46,075 bases of DNA from Prochlorococcus sp. scB243_498I20 (GCA_000635015.1 JFMR01000114.1:74164-120238); one strand, 5' to 3'; positions 19,491-29,088 are shown, numbered from the stretch's first letter. The notes: generated by a model from the letters alone, not told the origin. Made by a program: numbers and translations.

Positions 19491-21248
19491 ATGCCAAATA
19501 TACATAAGCCTTTTCACCAAAAATATAGACCAAACAACTTAGACGAACTGGTTGGGCAAAAATTTATATCCATTACACTCAAACAAGCTCTATTAACAAA
19601 AAAAATTGCTCCTGCATATCTTTTTAATGGTCCAAGAGGCACTGGAAAAACATCAAGTGCAAGAATATTTGCAAAATCTCTAAATTGCCAGGCATTCGAC
19701 CAACCTACGATAACTCCTTGTTGTAAATGTGACTTATGTAGACAAATTACAGATGGGAGCGCTCTAGATATTATCGAGATTGATGCAGCATCAAATACAG
19801 GAGTAGAAAATATAAGAGAAATTATAGAAAGAGCGAGATTTGCACCTACTCAAGCGAGATGGAAAGTCTATGTAATTGATGAATGTCATATGCTTTCAAC
19901 TGCAGCTTCAAATGCTTTACTAAAAACTATTGAAGAACCGCCCTCAAGAGTTGTATTTATACTTGCAACGACTAATCCTGAGAGAGTATTAAATACAATA
20001 AAAAGTAGATGCCAAAAGTTTGATTTTAGAAGAATAAGCCCTAATGATATTTTTCAACATTTATCAGAAATCGCCGAAAAAGAATCCATTAAGTACGAAG
20101 TTCAGGCGTTAAAAATGATTGCAAAAAGGTCTAATGGAGGTATGAGAGATGCACAAAGCCTCCTTGAACAATTGAATCTTTTACCAGAAGGGATAACAAT
20201 TAATAATATCCAAAACCTCCTAGGAGAAGTATCAGAAAGTGAATTAACAAATCTGATTAAATCATTGGTTGAGAATAATCCAGAGTCATTAATTGACACC
20301 TGCAACAAATTATATGATGCCGGAAACGAACCTCTTCAAATAATTATCGGATTATTGAATATAACAAGAGATCTACTATTACACACTACAAATAATAAAT
20401 ATTCAGATCTTTACTATACGTCTGATGAATTTCGAGATGAGTTGGATAAAATCTCAAAAACAATAAATAAATCAACAATAATTAATTGGCATAATAATCT
20501 GAGAAATATTGAATATCAAATCAAATCAAGTGATAATCCAAGGCTTTGGTTTGAAATACATTTAACTGGTCTTCTGGATAGTCAAGAGATAAATAGTTTT
20601 GAAAAGAAACAAGAAAGTAAAAATAATACGATTGAGGAGAAGCATGAAATTAGAAAAAACATTCCAATTAATAAAGAAAATATTTCAGATGAGATTCAAA
20701 AACCAAGTATCCCAGAAGAGAAACCTCACAAGGAATTGGTCGAAAAAAAAGACGAAAAATTAGAAAAATTTGAAGTTCTTGAAAAAGAAAGTATTGAAAA
20801 TATTTCTGAAAATAACCAAAATAGTCCTGGATCAAATTTAAAAGATAAATGGGAATTAATTCTTTCTAAAGTAGAGTTACCATCAACAAGAATGTTACTT
20901 TCACAACAAGCCGAACTTGAAAGTTGTGATTCGGAGAAAATCACAATTGCCTTATCTCCAAACTGGGAAAGTATGATAAAAAGCAGAAAAGTTATAATTG
21001 AAAATACTGTAAAAAAGATATTTGGAGATGGAATAATACTTAATTTTTCAACCAAACAATTAAATAAAAGTAACCAAACAAACACTCCAGAAATAACCCA
21101 AAATAAAGTAAATAGTTTCCGACCAATAAAAAAGATAGAACCAAAAACTAATTCTTCAAGAAAAATATCTAACGAGGAAACGTATGATGATAGTTCAAAA
21201 AACTTAGCAAATTTTTTTAATGGAGAAATTATAGACCTCGATGAATAG
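19491..21248 (+). CDS. dnaX: DNA polymerase III gamma/tau subunit
   Basis: DnaX is the ATPase motor of the clamp loader. Walker A GPRGTGKT is at 47-54, the zinc module uses C66, C77 or C78, C80 and C83, Walker B is in VYVIDECHML, and the SRC motif is in IKSRCQKF. After about residue 370 the protein becomes highly charged and low in complexity until a final tau-like domain around 440-530. An A8 run in codons 418-420 could allow slippage to a shorter gamma-like product. No intein is present. Start ATG at 19491; it is convergent with the glycosyltransferase gene (1-bp gap). Confidence 0.93.
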   Translation: MPNIHKPFHQKYRPNNLDELVGQKFISITLKQALLTKKIAPAYLFNGPRGTGKTSSARIFAKSLNCQAFDQPTITPCCKCDLCRQITDGSALDIIEIDAASNTGVENIREIIERARFAPTQARWKVYVIDECHMLSTAASNALLKTIEEPPSRVVFILATTNPERVLNTIKSRCQKFDFRRISPNDIFQHLSEIAEKESIKYEVQALKMIAKRSNGGMRDAQSLLEQLNLLPEGITINNIQNLLGEVSESELTNLIKSLVENNPESLIDTCNKLYDAGNEPLQIIIGLLNITRDLLLHTTNNKYSDLYYTSDEFRDELDKISKTINKSTIINWHNNLRNIEYQIKSSDNPRLWFEIHLTGLLDSQEINSFEKKQESKNNTIEEKHEIRKNIPINKENISDEIQKPSIPEEKPHKELVEKKDEKLEKFEVLEKESIENISENNQNSPGSNLKDKWELILSKVELPSTRMLLSQQAELESCDSEKITIALSPNWESMIKSRKVIIENTVKKIFGDGIILNFSTKQLNKSNQTNTPEITQNKVNSFRPIKKIEPKTNSSRKISNEETYDDSSKNLANFFNGEIIDLDE

Positions 21249-21249
21249 A

Positions 21250-22551
21250 TTAAACTCCAGTATGAAGAGTCTTTCGCCAAAGTATCTTTTTGCGGAAAAT
21301 AGACATCTTTATAGTTACCCAAGGGATTACTAAAAACCAATGTGATAAATAAAAAACCGATACAAATACCATCAAAAAATTGCTTTTTTGCAATACGGGT
21401 ACTTCACTTTTACAAGAAGAACCGTACCAAAAAGCAATTCCAGATAACATAAAAGCTGTAAATGAAATAGGCCAATAAATTGGTGAATCTAAAAAAGCAA
21501 TACTGAAAACTAAATCAAAAATAGAAATGATTGGTAATGCATATTGCAAGATGAAAAAGTAAGTTAAATCAAATTTCTGTAAATAATCAATTTTATTAGT
21601 AAATAATTGATCTCCATAATCGAAGAATCTTTGCAACCCCCCCTCTGCCCATCTTTGCCTTTGCGCTAATAAAGCATTTAAATTCTCAACTGCCTCCTCC
21701 ATGACTGGAGGATCCCATAAGATTCCAATTCTGGATTTTGATAATAATAATCTTAAACTCAAATCCAGATCATCTGTAACTGTATCTTCATTAAAAGAAC
21801 CACATGCTAATAATGTTTCTTTCTTAATTAATTGACCATTTCCCCTTAATTCGGAAACTCCAGCAACTGATAATCTTCCATATTGAAAGATTGCATCCAT
21901 AGCCATCTCCATTGACTGACAGGAAGTTAAAAAGTTCTTACTTACATTTGTTACTGATTTTCTTAGTTGAACTGCAGACCAATCACCCTCTTCTACAAAA
22001 CTAAATAACCTTATCAAAGAATCTTGTTTTAATTCAGCATCAGCATCCAAAACTAATAACCATTCACCATGGGTAAATTTCAAGGCATAATTCAAAGCTC
22101 CTGACTTTCCTCCTCCTGCATTTGGAGAACGACTTATGACTTTTAGCTTGTCATATTGTCTAGATAATCGATCTAAAATTAAAGGCGTCTTATCAGAACT
22201 ACCATCATCGATTATGTAAATATTTAATTTATTTGTTGGATAATCTAAACTAAATAATCTTTCAACTAACCTTGATATGACATTCTCTTCATCTCTAGCT
22301 GCGACTAAAATATCAAGCACAGGTAAGTCTTTATTGCTAATTCTTCTGCTTACAGTATTTAAAACGTTGTTCCTTTTGAAATTTCTAGAAATAACTATTA
22401 AACCGTAAAAAACAATCACAAAAGAAAGAGTCAATATTATGTAAAAGAAATTTTCGATATTGTTTGCATGAGGAATAAAAGCTAATAAAAAACAAGCACT
22501 AAGAAATATAAACGACTTCAATCTTCGATTTTTATAAAAACCCTTACTCAT
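21250..22551 (-). CDS. Membrane GT2 glycosyltransferase, candidate monoglucosyldiacylglycerol synthase
   Basis: This 433-residue family 2 glycosyltransferase has the processive-type D,D,D,QxxRW set: DDG at 115-117, DAD at 169-171, TDDLD at 259-263 and QRQRW at 297-301. Two membrane segments precede the catalytic domain (about 13-30 and 35-55) and two or more follow it (about 330-405). The cyanobacterial monoglucosyldiacylglycerol synthase MgdA, the first enzyme of galactolipid synthesis, has this motif set, a similar length and similar membrane anchoring, so it is the leading candidate. A polysaccharide synthase cannot be excluded. It is 12 bp after the SpoIID gene on the same strand. Confidence 0.7.
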   Translation of the reverse strand: MSKGFYKNRRLKSFIFLSACFLLAFIPHANNIENFFYIILTLSFVIVFYGLIVISRNFKRNNVLNTVSRRISNKDLPVLDILVAARDEENVISRLVERLFSLDYPTNKLNIYIIDDGSSDKTPLILDRLSRQYDKLKVISRSPNAGGGKSGALNYALKFTHGEWLLVLDADAELKQDSLIRLFSFVEEGDWSAVQLRKSVTNVSKNFLTSCQSMEMAMDAIFQYGRLSVAGVSELRGNGQLIKKETLLACGSFNEDTVTDDLDLSLRLLLSKSRIGILWDPPVMEEAVENLNALLAQRQRWAEGGLQRFFDYGDQLFTNKIDYLQKFDLTYFFILQYALPIISIFDLVFSIAFLDSPIYWPISFTAFMLSGIAFWYGSSCKSEVPVLQKSNFLMVFVSVFYLSHWFLVIPWVTIKMSIFRKKILWRKTLHTGV

Positions 22552-22563
22552 AAAAGTAAATTG

Positions 22564-24117
22564 TTAATTACTTAACTTCCATTGAGACAATATCTCAAAT
22601 TTTTTTAGTTTTGCATTTCGATAGTAATGATTCAATATTTGTTCATAAGAGAATCCTAATTTAGCCATTTCAATTGCTCCTGACTGAGATAAACCTACAC
22701 CATGACCGAAGCCTCCTCCTCTCAAAAGCCATAAATCATCATTTAATTTATTAATAGTAAACAAATTACTAGGTATAAAATTTAATACCCGTCGAATATC
22801 ATCTTTAACAAGAACAATAGATTTATTATCCTTGTCCGTTTGTATTTCTAATTTTGTCACTCTGCCACTAGACCCACGTTCAATAGAATTTAAATCCAAA
22901 ACATCTTCATTAATATTTATAAGTTTGTTTTTAATTAACTTTTCTTTAATTTCAAGACTAGAAATTTTCTTATTCCATCGAAAAAGAGAATGATTACTGC
23001 CATAAAACTGTTCTTTATCAAAATCTAAAAAATTATTTAAATAAGATTCATTTATAATTGGAAGTTTAAAAATTTTATTTAATGATTTAGAACCATCAAT
23101 GATTGAATTGAAATAAGAATAATCTTGAATTTGCCAAGACTCGCCTGCAGTAGCAGATACTCCACCATTAGAACCATGGTAAAAAGCATTTATTGGTTGA
23201 TTTTCATAAGTGAGAATTAAATTTGATGTTTCGTCTATGGCTTTTTGTACATTTTTATATGAAATTTCAGAAGGCTTATAAACTTGGCATTGAGTGCTTA
23301 TACATAAATGATATTTATCCATATTAAATCTATCAGAATTAAATATGCCCCAAGTTCTTGCAATAACTGCTTGAGCCTTGAGTGCTTCTAAAGGAGAATT
23401 CGGTCCAATTTCATATGGCAAAACACCTGCCAAATAGTCATCAAATTCAATTTTTTGAACTAGGGTCCAAGTTCCATATAAATCCTTTATTAAATAAAAA
23501 TTTTTGCCAAAATTAACACCATTTATTTTAATTTTCTCTTCAGAATAAATATAAATAGGACCTTCAAGTTTCATAGCACTGTAGTCATTTCTAAGAACAG
23601 GAGTAATTTGAAAATTTTTTATTTTTCTGAAAATCTTATTTTTTAATTCAAACTCTGGCAGATCATCTTGAAATGGAATCCATACTTCCCAATTTTTAGG
23701 ATAGGCAACAGTCGTCTCAAATCCTTTATCTCTTAGTTTCTCTGATTGTTTTTTTGCCGATTCATAGCTAGCAAAAGGACCAAAAATAATTCTTTCAATT
23801 GTTTTTGGATTTTTAACGGGAATATCCGCCCAGATAATATTTATCTGTTTTGATTTATGTTTAATACCGTTAGATGATATCAAGTTTACAAAACCTTTAT
23901 TAGTTGTAAAGTTTATACTCTTTTTCTCCGAAAAATTATCATTCTCCCCGCCTAAATATTGCTTTAACCCAATTAAAAATTTTCCTTTTTTAATTTCATT
24001 ATGGAGTTCAACCTTTATCAATTCTTCTCCTTTTGAATTTGAAATAAATTTAGTGTTTATTATTAAAAGAGAAATACAGCCTAAAAATAAGTTTAAAAAG
24101 GCAAATTTAAGTTTCAT
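22564..24117 (-). CDS. SpoIID/LytB-domain protein with SPOR-like segment
   Basis: The N-terminus has a hydrophobic export or anchor segment at about residues 4-21. A SPOR-like segment lies at about 107-140 (IIFGPFASYESAKKQSEKL, then GFETTV), the type that binds denuded septal peptidoglycan. The SpoIID domain follows: DDYLAGVLPYEIG, LEALKAQAVIARTW, AFYHGSNGGVSAT and, near the end, GFGHGVGLSQSGA. SpoIID is a lytic transglycosylase in Bacillus sporulation; cyanobacterial homologues are mostly uncharacterised. The likely place is the periplasm, acting on cell wall. 517 residues, ATG at 24117; first gene of a two-gene unit with the glycosyltransferase. Confidence 0.85.
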   Translation of the reverse strand: MKLKFAFLNLFLGCISLLIINTKFISNSKGEELIKVELHNEIKKGKFLIGLKQYLGGENDNFSEKKSINFTTNKGFVNLISSNGIKHKSKQINIIWADIPVKNPKTIERIIFGPFASYESAKKQSEKLRDKGFETTVAYPKNWEVWIPFQDDLPEFELKNKIFRKIKNFQITPVLRNDYSAMKLEGPIYIYSEEKIKINGVNFGKNFYLIKDLYGTWTLVQKIEFDDYLAGVLPYEIGPNSPLEALKAQAVIARTWGIFNSDRFNMDKYHLCISTQCQVYKPSEISYKNVQKAIDETSNLILTYENQPINAFYHGSNGGVSATAGESWQIQDYSYFNSIIDGSKSLNKIFKLPIINESYLNNFLDFDKEQFYGSNHSLFRWNKKISSLEIKEKLIKNKLININEDVLDLNSIERGSSGRVTKLEIQTDKDNKSIVLVKDDIRRVLNFIPSNLFTINKLNDDLWLLRGGGFGHGVGLSQSGAIEMAKLGFSYEQILNHYYRNAKLKKFEILSQWKLSN

Positions 24118-24208
24118 AAATTAGAACTTTCCTTATTAATTAAAAACTTTAATTTGCACCAATGCATATAAAGGTTTAGATTATCCTAATTAAACACATT
24201 TGACTTAA

Positions 24209-24406
24209 ATGTCTAAACTAAAAACTCGTAAATCAGCTGCCAAAAGATTTAAAGCTACTGCGACGGGTAAATTCATGAGAAGAAGAGCTTTCCATAATCA
24301 TTTACTTGATCATAAAAGCTCAAAATTAAAAAGACATCTATCAACAAAAGCCGTAGTTGATGAAAGAGATGCTGATAATGTAAAATTAATGATTCCATAC
24401 GCATAA
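24209..24406 (+). CDS. rpmI: 50S ribosomal protein L35
   Basis: The 65-residue basic protein has the L35 signature [19 protein letters not shown] and [12 protein letters not shown]. Start ATG at 24209. It is followed after 28 bp by rplT, the usual pair. infC, which often precedes rpmI, is absent here, so the pair must use a promoter within the 91-bp gap to the divergent SpoIID gene. No L20 autoregulatory leader was recognised. Confidence 0.97.
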   Translation: MSKLKTRKSAAKRFKATATGKFMRRRAFHNHLLDHKSSKLKRHLSTKAVVDERDADNVKLMIPYA

Positions 24407-24434
24407 ATCTTTAACCAATTTTTATTAGATATTC

Positions 24435-24782
24435 ATGGCACGGGTAAAAAGAGGCAACATAGCCAGAAAAAGAAGAAACAAAATCTTAAATCTTGCAAAA
24501 GGTTTTAGAGGCGGCAACAAAAATCTTTTCAGAACCGCAAACCAAAGAGTAATGAAAGCTCTTTGTAATGCTTATAGGGATAGAAGAAGAAGAAAAAGAG
24601 ATTTTAGAAGACTTTGGATCTCTAGAATTAACGCATCCGCGAGGATAAATGGAACAAACTATAGCAAGTTAATAAATGGGATGAAAAATGCAGAGATTAT
24701 CATTAACAGAAAAATGCTTGCTCAATTAGCCTTAAGCGATCCTAAGTGTTTTGAAAAAATTGTTTCTTCCGTTAGTAAGTAA
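24435..24782 (+). CDS. rplT: 50S ribosomal protein L20
   Basis: The 115-residue protein shows L20 features: [37 protein letters not shown] and [13 protein letters not shown]20 is an early-assembly protein of the large subunit that binds 23S rRNA. Start ATG at 24435. It follows rpmI. Confidence 0.98.
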   Translation: MARVKRGNIARKRRNKILNLAKGFRGGNKNLFRTANQRVMKALCNAYRDRRRRKRDFRRLWISRINASARINGTNYSKLINGMKNAEIIINRKMLAQLALSDPKCFEKIVSSVSK

Positions 24783-24791
24783 AAAAAAGAA

Positions 24792-24797
24792 TATAAT
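24792..24797 (+). promoter_or_regulatory. Candidate -10 box for ycf37-thiG
   Basis: A perfect TATAAT lies 22 bp before the ycf37 ATG, just after the rplT stop, predicting a leader of about 16 nt. It could give the ycf37-thiG pair its own promoter apart from the ribosomal genes. No -35 box is obvious. Confidence 0.35.
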
Positions 24798-24819
24798 CTA
24801 GAAAAGTAATAATAAATTA

Positions 24820-25377
24820 ATGGAAATATCTTCCTTTCAATCTTATTTAATAATTCTTTTCGTTGTATTAATAATAATTTCTATTTTTGTATTCAGACAA
24901 TTTTTAAAAACAAGAAGTGAAGAATTAAATTTAGTAAAATTCGAGCAGAAAGGTTTAGATTCTCTCACTCAAGCTACAGAATTATATGAATTTGGGTCTA
25001 TTCAGATAAAAAAAAGATTATATTCTGAAGCTACTAAAACTTTTTTAAAAGCAATTGAAAATTATGAAAATGAACCTGATGAAGCCAAAGCGATAATAAA
25101 TAATGCTTTAGGATTTTCTTATGCTGCTCAAAATGAATTTAAGAAAGCAATTAAACACTATAAATCTGCAATAAAATCACTTCCAGAATATCCTATAGCC
25201 CTAAATAACCTCGCATCAGCACAACAGCGTTTACTTGATTACGACTTGGCATATGAAACTTATCAAAAGGTTTTGGATATAGATCCAAAAAACAAAACGG
25301 CAATTAAAAAAAGTAAGGAGTTAGAAAAAAGAAACAATTATGAACCTTATAAAGGTATTAAAGATAAGGGATTCTAA
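24820..25377 (+). CDS. ycf37: Ycf37-like TPR protein (photosystem I assembly)
   Basis: The 185-residue protein has one N-terminal membrane helix (about 9-26) followed by [11 protein letters not shown] and three TPR repeats (about 54-88, 91-124, 125-158; [11 protein letters not shown] and [16 protein letters not shown] are typical). This one-helix, three-TPR design and the 'FRQ.LKTR' junction match Ycf37, the thylakoid protein that helps assemble or stabilise photosystem I (Pyg7 in plants). A generic TPR protein is the alternative. Start ATG at 24820; thiG begins 2 bp after its stop, so the two are probably translated together. Confidence 0.75.
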   Translation: MEISSFQSYLIILFVVLIIISIFVFRQFLKTRSEELNLVKFEQKGLDSLTQATELYEFGSIQIKKRLYSEATKTFLKAIENYENEPDEAKAIINNALGFSYAAQNEFKKAIKHYKSAIKSLPEYPIALNNLASAQQRLLDYDLAYETYQKVLDIDPKNKTAIKKSKELEKRNNYEPYKGIKDKGF

Positions 25378-25379
25378 AT

Positions 25380-26174
25380 ATGGAAAATTTTTCTTCTTTA
25401 CTAATTGGTGGAAAACAATTTTCTAGTAGATTAATGGTTGGAACTGGCAAATACAAATCTACTCAAGATATGGTGGAAAGTTTGTCAAATTCTGAAACGG
25501 AAATTATAACCGTCGCTGTTAGAAGAATTAAAAATGATCAGACCGGAGAAAATTTACTCGAAAAGATCAACTGGGAAAAATACTGGATGCTTCCTAATAC
25601 AGCTGGTTGTGTTAATTCCGATGAGGCAGTCAGAATAGCAATTTTAGGGAGAGAACTTGCAAAATTATCTGGTCAAGAAGAAAATAACTTTGTGAAGTTA
25701 GAAGTTATTCCTGACAAAAAGTATTTGCTACCAGATCCAATAGAAACTCTTAGGGCAGCCGAAATTTTAATAAAAAAGGGTTTCGCTGTACTACCTTATA
25801 TCAATGCAGATCCTATTCTTGCAAAAAGACTAGAAGAAATAGGTTGTGCAACTGTAATGCCATTGGGCTCTCCCATAGGCTCCGGGCAAGGTTTATTAAA
25901 TTTATCAAATATAAGGATTATTATTGAGAATGCAAAAGTGCCAGTAATAATTGACGCAGGAATTGGAGTGCCTAGTGAAGCTTCTCAAGCTATGGAAATT
26001 GGAGCTGATGGTGTGTTAATCAATAGTGCAATAGCACAAGCTGAGAATCCTCCTCTAATGGCTCAAGCGATAAATTATGGCGTGAAAGCTGGCAGGCAAG
26101 CTTTCCTGGCAGGAAGAATTAAAAAGCAAGACTTTGCAGTAGCAAGTTCACCGGAAAAAAATATATCTATCTAA
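25380..26174 (+). CDS. thiG: Thiazole synthase
   Basis: ThiG forms the thiazole phosphate ring of thiamine from 1-deoxyxylulose 5-phosphate, dehydroglycine and the ThiS thiocarboxylate. Motifs: [38 protein letters not shown] with the likely Schiff-base lysine, [12 protein letters not shown] and [23 protein letters not shown]. The 264-residue length fits. thiS and the glycine oxidase partner are not in the window. Start ATG at 25380. Confidence 0.96.
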   Translation: MENFSSLLIGGKQFSSRLMVGTGKYKSTQDMVESLSNSETEIITVAVRRIKNDQTGENLLEKINWEKYWMLPNTAGCVNSDEAVRIAILGRELAKLSGQEENNFVKLEVIPDKKYLLPDPIETLRAAEILIKKGFAVLPYINADPILAKRLEEIGCATVMPLGSPIGSGQGLLNLSNIRIIIENAKVPVIIDAGIGVPSEASQAMEIGADGVLINSAIAQAENPPLMAQAINYGVKAGRQAFLAGRIKKQDFAVASSPEKNISI

Positions 26175-26330
26175 TTCTCTTCATTGAGCAAAGTTTAAAA
26201 AGAGAATAAAAACTTATTATTTTATTTATCGTATTAAGAAAGAAGATTTGAAACTATTTTCAATATTTGTTCGCAAATTGGAAGCACACTGTAGTAATTT
26301 AATAAATATATTATGAATCTATTTAATTCT

Positions 26331-26334
26331 GGAG
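26331..26334 (+). promoter_or_regulatory. sqdB: Shine-Dalgarno site of sqdB
   Basis: GGAG lies 6 bases before the GTG at 26341. It supports that GTG as the true start, which also places the Rossmann strand of SqdB at the very N-terminus as in its relatives. Confidence 0.6.
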
Positions 26335-26340
26335 TTCTGA

Positions 26341-27534
26341 GTGAAAGTTATTGTTCTAGGCGGAGATGGTTTTTGCGGTTGGCCTTGTGCGGTGAATCTA
26401 GCAGAGCAAAATCATGATGTAATTATTGTCGACAATTTAAGTCGTAGAAAAATTGATATTGATCTAGAGGTAGAATCTTTAACTCCAATAGCTTCGATAA
26501 CAGAACGACTTTCTGCATGGGAAGAAATTGGAGGTAAGCCTATGAGATTTCTTAACATGGATATCTCTAAACAATATCAAAAATTACTCAATTTACTTAT
26601 TGATGAAAAGCCAGATTCTGTGATCCATTTTGCAGAACAAAGAGCAGCGCCTTACTCGATGAAATCTAGTTTTACCAAAAGATATACAGTAGATAATAAT
26701 GTTAATGGCACCCACAACCTTCTTGCTGCAATAGTTGAGAGTAATTTAGATATTCACGTTGTACATTTAGGAACAATGGGAGTTTACGGATATGGATCAC
26801 ATAGAGGTGCAACAATTCCAGAAGGTTATCTAAAAGTTGAAGTTCCACAACCAGATGGAAGCCGCTTTGAAGAGGAAATATTACACCCTGCAAGTCCAGG
26901 TAGTGTTTACCATATGACTAAAACTTTAGATCAATTATTATTTCTTTATTACAACAAAAATGATCTTGTAAGGATTACTGATCTACATCAAGGCATTGTT
27001 TGGGGAACAAATACTGACGCAACTTTAAAAGATCCTAGATTAACAAACCGATTTGACTACGACGGAGATTATGGAACTGTTCTAAACAGATTTCTAATGC
27101 AAGCCGCAATTGGATATCCATTAAGTGTTCATGGGACAGGAGGGCAAACAAGAGCCTTTATACACATAAAAGACTCTGTAAAATGTGTACAACTAGCTCT
27201 TGAAAATCCTCCAAAACCAGGAGAGAGAGTTAAGATTTTTAATCAAATGACTGAAAGTCATCAAGTTGGAGAACTAGCTAAAAAAGTTGCGTCTCTAACA
27301 GGTGCTGATATCAATTATTTACCAAATCCAAGAAATGAAGCAGTAGAAAATGATCTAATTGTTGATAATAAATGCTTTATAGAATTAGGTTTAAACCCAA
27401 CGACTCTAGATAATGGCTTGTTAGAAGAAGTTGTTGAAGTTGCTAAAAAATACTCCAAAAGATGTGATTTTAAGCGCATACCTTGTGTTTCATCCTGGAC
27501 TAAAAAACAAGCTGAGGCTATAAAGACTAATTAA
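26341..27534 (+). CDS. sqdB: UDP-sulfoquinovose synthase
   Basis: SqdB makes UDP-sulfoquinovose from UDP-glucose and sulfite, the head-group donor for sulfolipid. It is an extended short-chain dehydrogenase: the NAD motif GGDGFCGWP is at 7-15, and the catalytic set is T145, Y190 and K194 (SVYHMTK). The family-specific stretches QRAAPYSM and HQGIVWGTNT are present. 397 residues, GTG start. sqdX follows 27 bp later, so the pair probably forms one transcript. The sulfolipid lets low-phosphate picocyanobacteria replace phospholipid. Confidence 0.97.
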   Translation: MKVIVLGGDGFCGWPCAVNLAEQNHDVIIVDNLSRRKIDIDLEVESLTPIASITERLSAWEEIGGKPMRFLNMDISKQYQKLLNLLIDEKPDSVIHFAEQRAAPYSMKSSFTKRYTVDNNVNGTHNLLAAIVESNLDIHVVHLGTMGVYGYGSHRGATIPEGYLKVEVPQPDGSRFEEEILHPASPGSVYHMTKTLDQLLFLYYNKNDLVRITDLHQGIVWGTNTDATLKDPRLTNRFDYDGDYGTVLNRFLMQAAIGYPLSVHGTGGQTRAFIHIKDSVKCVQLALENPPKPGERVKIFNQMTESHQVGELAKKVASLTGADINYLPNPRNEAVENDLIVDNKCFIELGLNPTTLDNGLLEEVVEVAKKYSKRCDFKRIPCVSSWTKKQAEAIKTN

Positions 27535-27561
27535 AACTTCTGAAATAATTACCTTAAGAAA

Positions 27562-28695
27562 GTGAAAATTGCATTGTTTACTGAAACTTTTTTACCTAAA
27601 GTTGACGGCATAGTCACAAGACTGACTAAAACGATTGAATTTTTAATAAAAAATGGTGATGAAGTTATAATTTTTTGTCCAGAAGGGTGTCCAGAATCAT
27701 ATATGGGCGCAACTGTAGTTGGAGTTGCTGCAATGCCATTACCCCTATACCCAGAGTTAAAGCTTGGTTTACCAGGTCCTGCAGTCTCAGATAAATTAGA
27801 AAAATTTAATCCAGATTTGATACATGTTGTTAATCCAGCTGTACTTGGCTTAGGTGGCATATGGTTGGCGAAAACTAATAATATTCCTTTAATTGCCAGT
27901 TACCATACTCATCTTCCGAAATATCTAGAACATTACGGTATGGGTATGTTAGAGCCTCTTTTGTGGGAATTACTTAAAGCAGCACATAATCAAGCCTTGT
28001 TAAATTTATGTACATCCACCGCTATGGTAAATGAGTTAAAAGATAAAGGTATTCAAAGAACTGCTCTATGGCAAAGGGGAGTAGATACCTACAGTTTCCG
28101 ACCAGATTTGAGAAGTGAGAAAATGAGAAAAAAGTTATTTGGGGAATATAACGATGCTAATTACTTATTGATTTATGTAGGCAGATTATCGGCAGAAAAA
28201 CAAATTGAAAGAATTAAACCAGTCTTAGAAAGTATTCCTAATGCTTGCCTAGCACTTGTAGGTGACGGACCATATAGAAACCAGCTTGAAAAAATCTTCG
28301 AAAATACCAAGACTAATTTCATAGGATATTTATCTGGAGATGAACTTGCTAGCGCCTATGCCTCTGGAGATATATTTTTATTTCCATCTAGTACAGAAAC
28401 ACTTGGGTTAGTTTTACTAGAAGCAATGGCAGCGGGATGTCCAGTTATCGGAGCCAACAAGGGGGGGATTCCAGATATTATTAGTGATGGGATTAATGGT
28501 TGTTTATATGATCCTGATGAAAAAGATAATGGTAAAAAGAGTTTGATTGAAGCGACAAAAAAAATTCTAGAGAATGAAGATAAAAGAGAATTTATGAGGA
28601 AAGAGGCACGAAACGAAGCAGAAAAATGGGATTGGAATCAAGCAACGTTACAACTGCAAAATTATTACGCAGATACGCTCAAAGAAATAGATTAA
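27562..28695 (+). CDS. sqdX: Sulfolipid synthase, GT4 sulfoquinovosyltransferase
   Basis: SqdX transfers sulfoquinovose to diacylglycerol, giving sulfoquinovosyldiacylglycerol at the membrane surface. The GT4/GT-B architecture is clear: N-terminal FTETFLPKVDGIVTRL, central ASYHTHLPKY, donor-site LIYVGRLSAEKQIE, and the EX7E motif in SSTETLGLVLLEAMAAG. 377 residues with GTG start at 27562. The adjacency to sqdB makes the assignment firm. Confidence 0.95.
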   Translation: MKIALFTETFLPKVDGIVTRLTKTIEFLIKNGDEVIIFCPEGCPESYMGATVVGVAAMPLPLYPELKLGLPGPAVSDKLEKFNPDLIHVVNPAVLGLGGIWLAKTNNIPLIASYHTHLPKYLEHYGMGMLEPLLWELLKAAHNQALLNLCTSTAMVNELKDKGIQRTALWQRGVDTYSFRPDLRSEKMRKKLFGEYNDANYLLIYVGRLSAEKQIERIKPVLESIPNACLALVGDGPYRNQLEKIFENTKTNFIGYLSGDELASAYASGDIFLFPSSTETLGLVLLEAMAAGCPVIGANKGGIPDIISDGINGCLYDPDEKDNGKKSLIEATKKILENEDKREFMRKEARNEAEKWDWNQATLQLQNYYADTLKEID

Positions 28696-28710
28696 ATTTG
28701 ATCTAAATTA

Positions 28711-28959
28711 TTATGCTACGTGTGGAGGAGTCGGATTACTATATGAAGTTAAAGGAAGTATAAGAGTAGCGATATTTTGATTTTTTTCAGGTCTTTTTTT
28801 CTTTGAGAATTTTTTACCAAAAGGTACTCTTATAACATTAGTTCCCTCAATTGAACAAATATTTGAGTTATCTCCTGAAGAATTGGTAACAAAATTTGGT
28901 AAGTTGACGTTTTTAACTGGCAGGTTCGTAACATTACCAGATTTAAAATCTTTGGTCAT
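28711..28959 (-). CDS. Small conserved-looking protein of unknown function
   Basis: An 82-residue ORF starting with ATG at 28959. It is hydrophilic, rich in Asn, Ser and Lys, with a basic patch FGKKFSKKKRPEKN, and ends NPTPPHVA. No membrane segment, cysteine pair or known motif is visible. It fills the gap between sqdX and gcvP with no competing reading frame, and its 3' end is 15 bp from the convergent sqdX stop. It is probably a real picocyanobacterial gene, but the function cannot be stated. Confidence 0.55.
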   Translation of the reverse strand: MTKDFKSGNVTNLPVKNVNLPNFVTNSSGDNSNICSIEGTNVIRVPFGKKFSKKKRPEKNQNIATLILPLTSYSNPTPPHVA

Positions 28960-29088
28960 AGCTTCAAATACCCCAAAAAATTTGATGCTCGAATATTGTA
29001 ATAAAAAAATTTAAAAAAATTCTATAAGAAAATATTAAATTTTTATTCTCACTGATAATAACTAAGTAAATATAAAGACGCTAGTCCT

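Noticed and set aside
20726..21340. 204-codon minus-strand ORF opposite the 3' half of dnaX
   Set aside because: It is a mirror of the A-rich, charged dnaX tail and the end of the glycosyltransferase gene. Its product is Ser/Phe/Leu-rich low complexity with no domain, as expected from antisense of Lys/Glu codons.
26174..26207. Possible terminator after thiG (ATTCTCTT/AAGAGAAT stem)
   Set aside because: The stem is only 8 AT-rich pairs with an 18-base loop, and no T run follows on the plus strand. It may be chance in AT-rich DNA.
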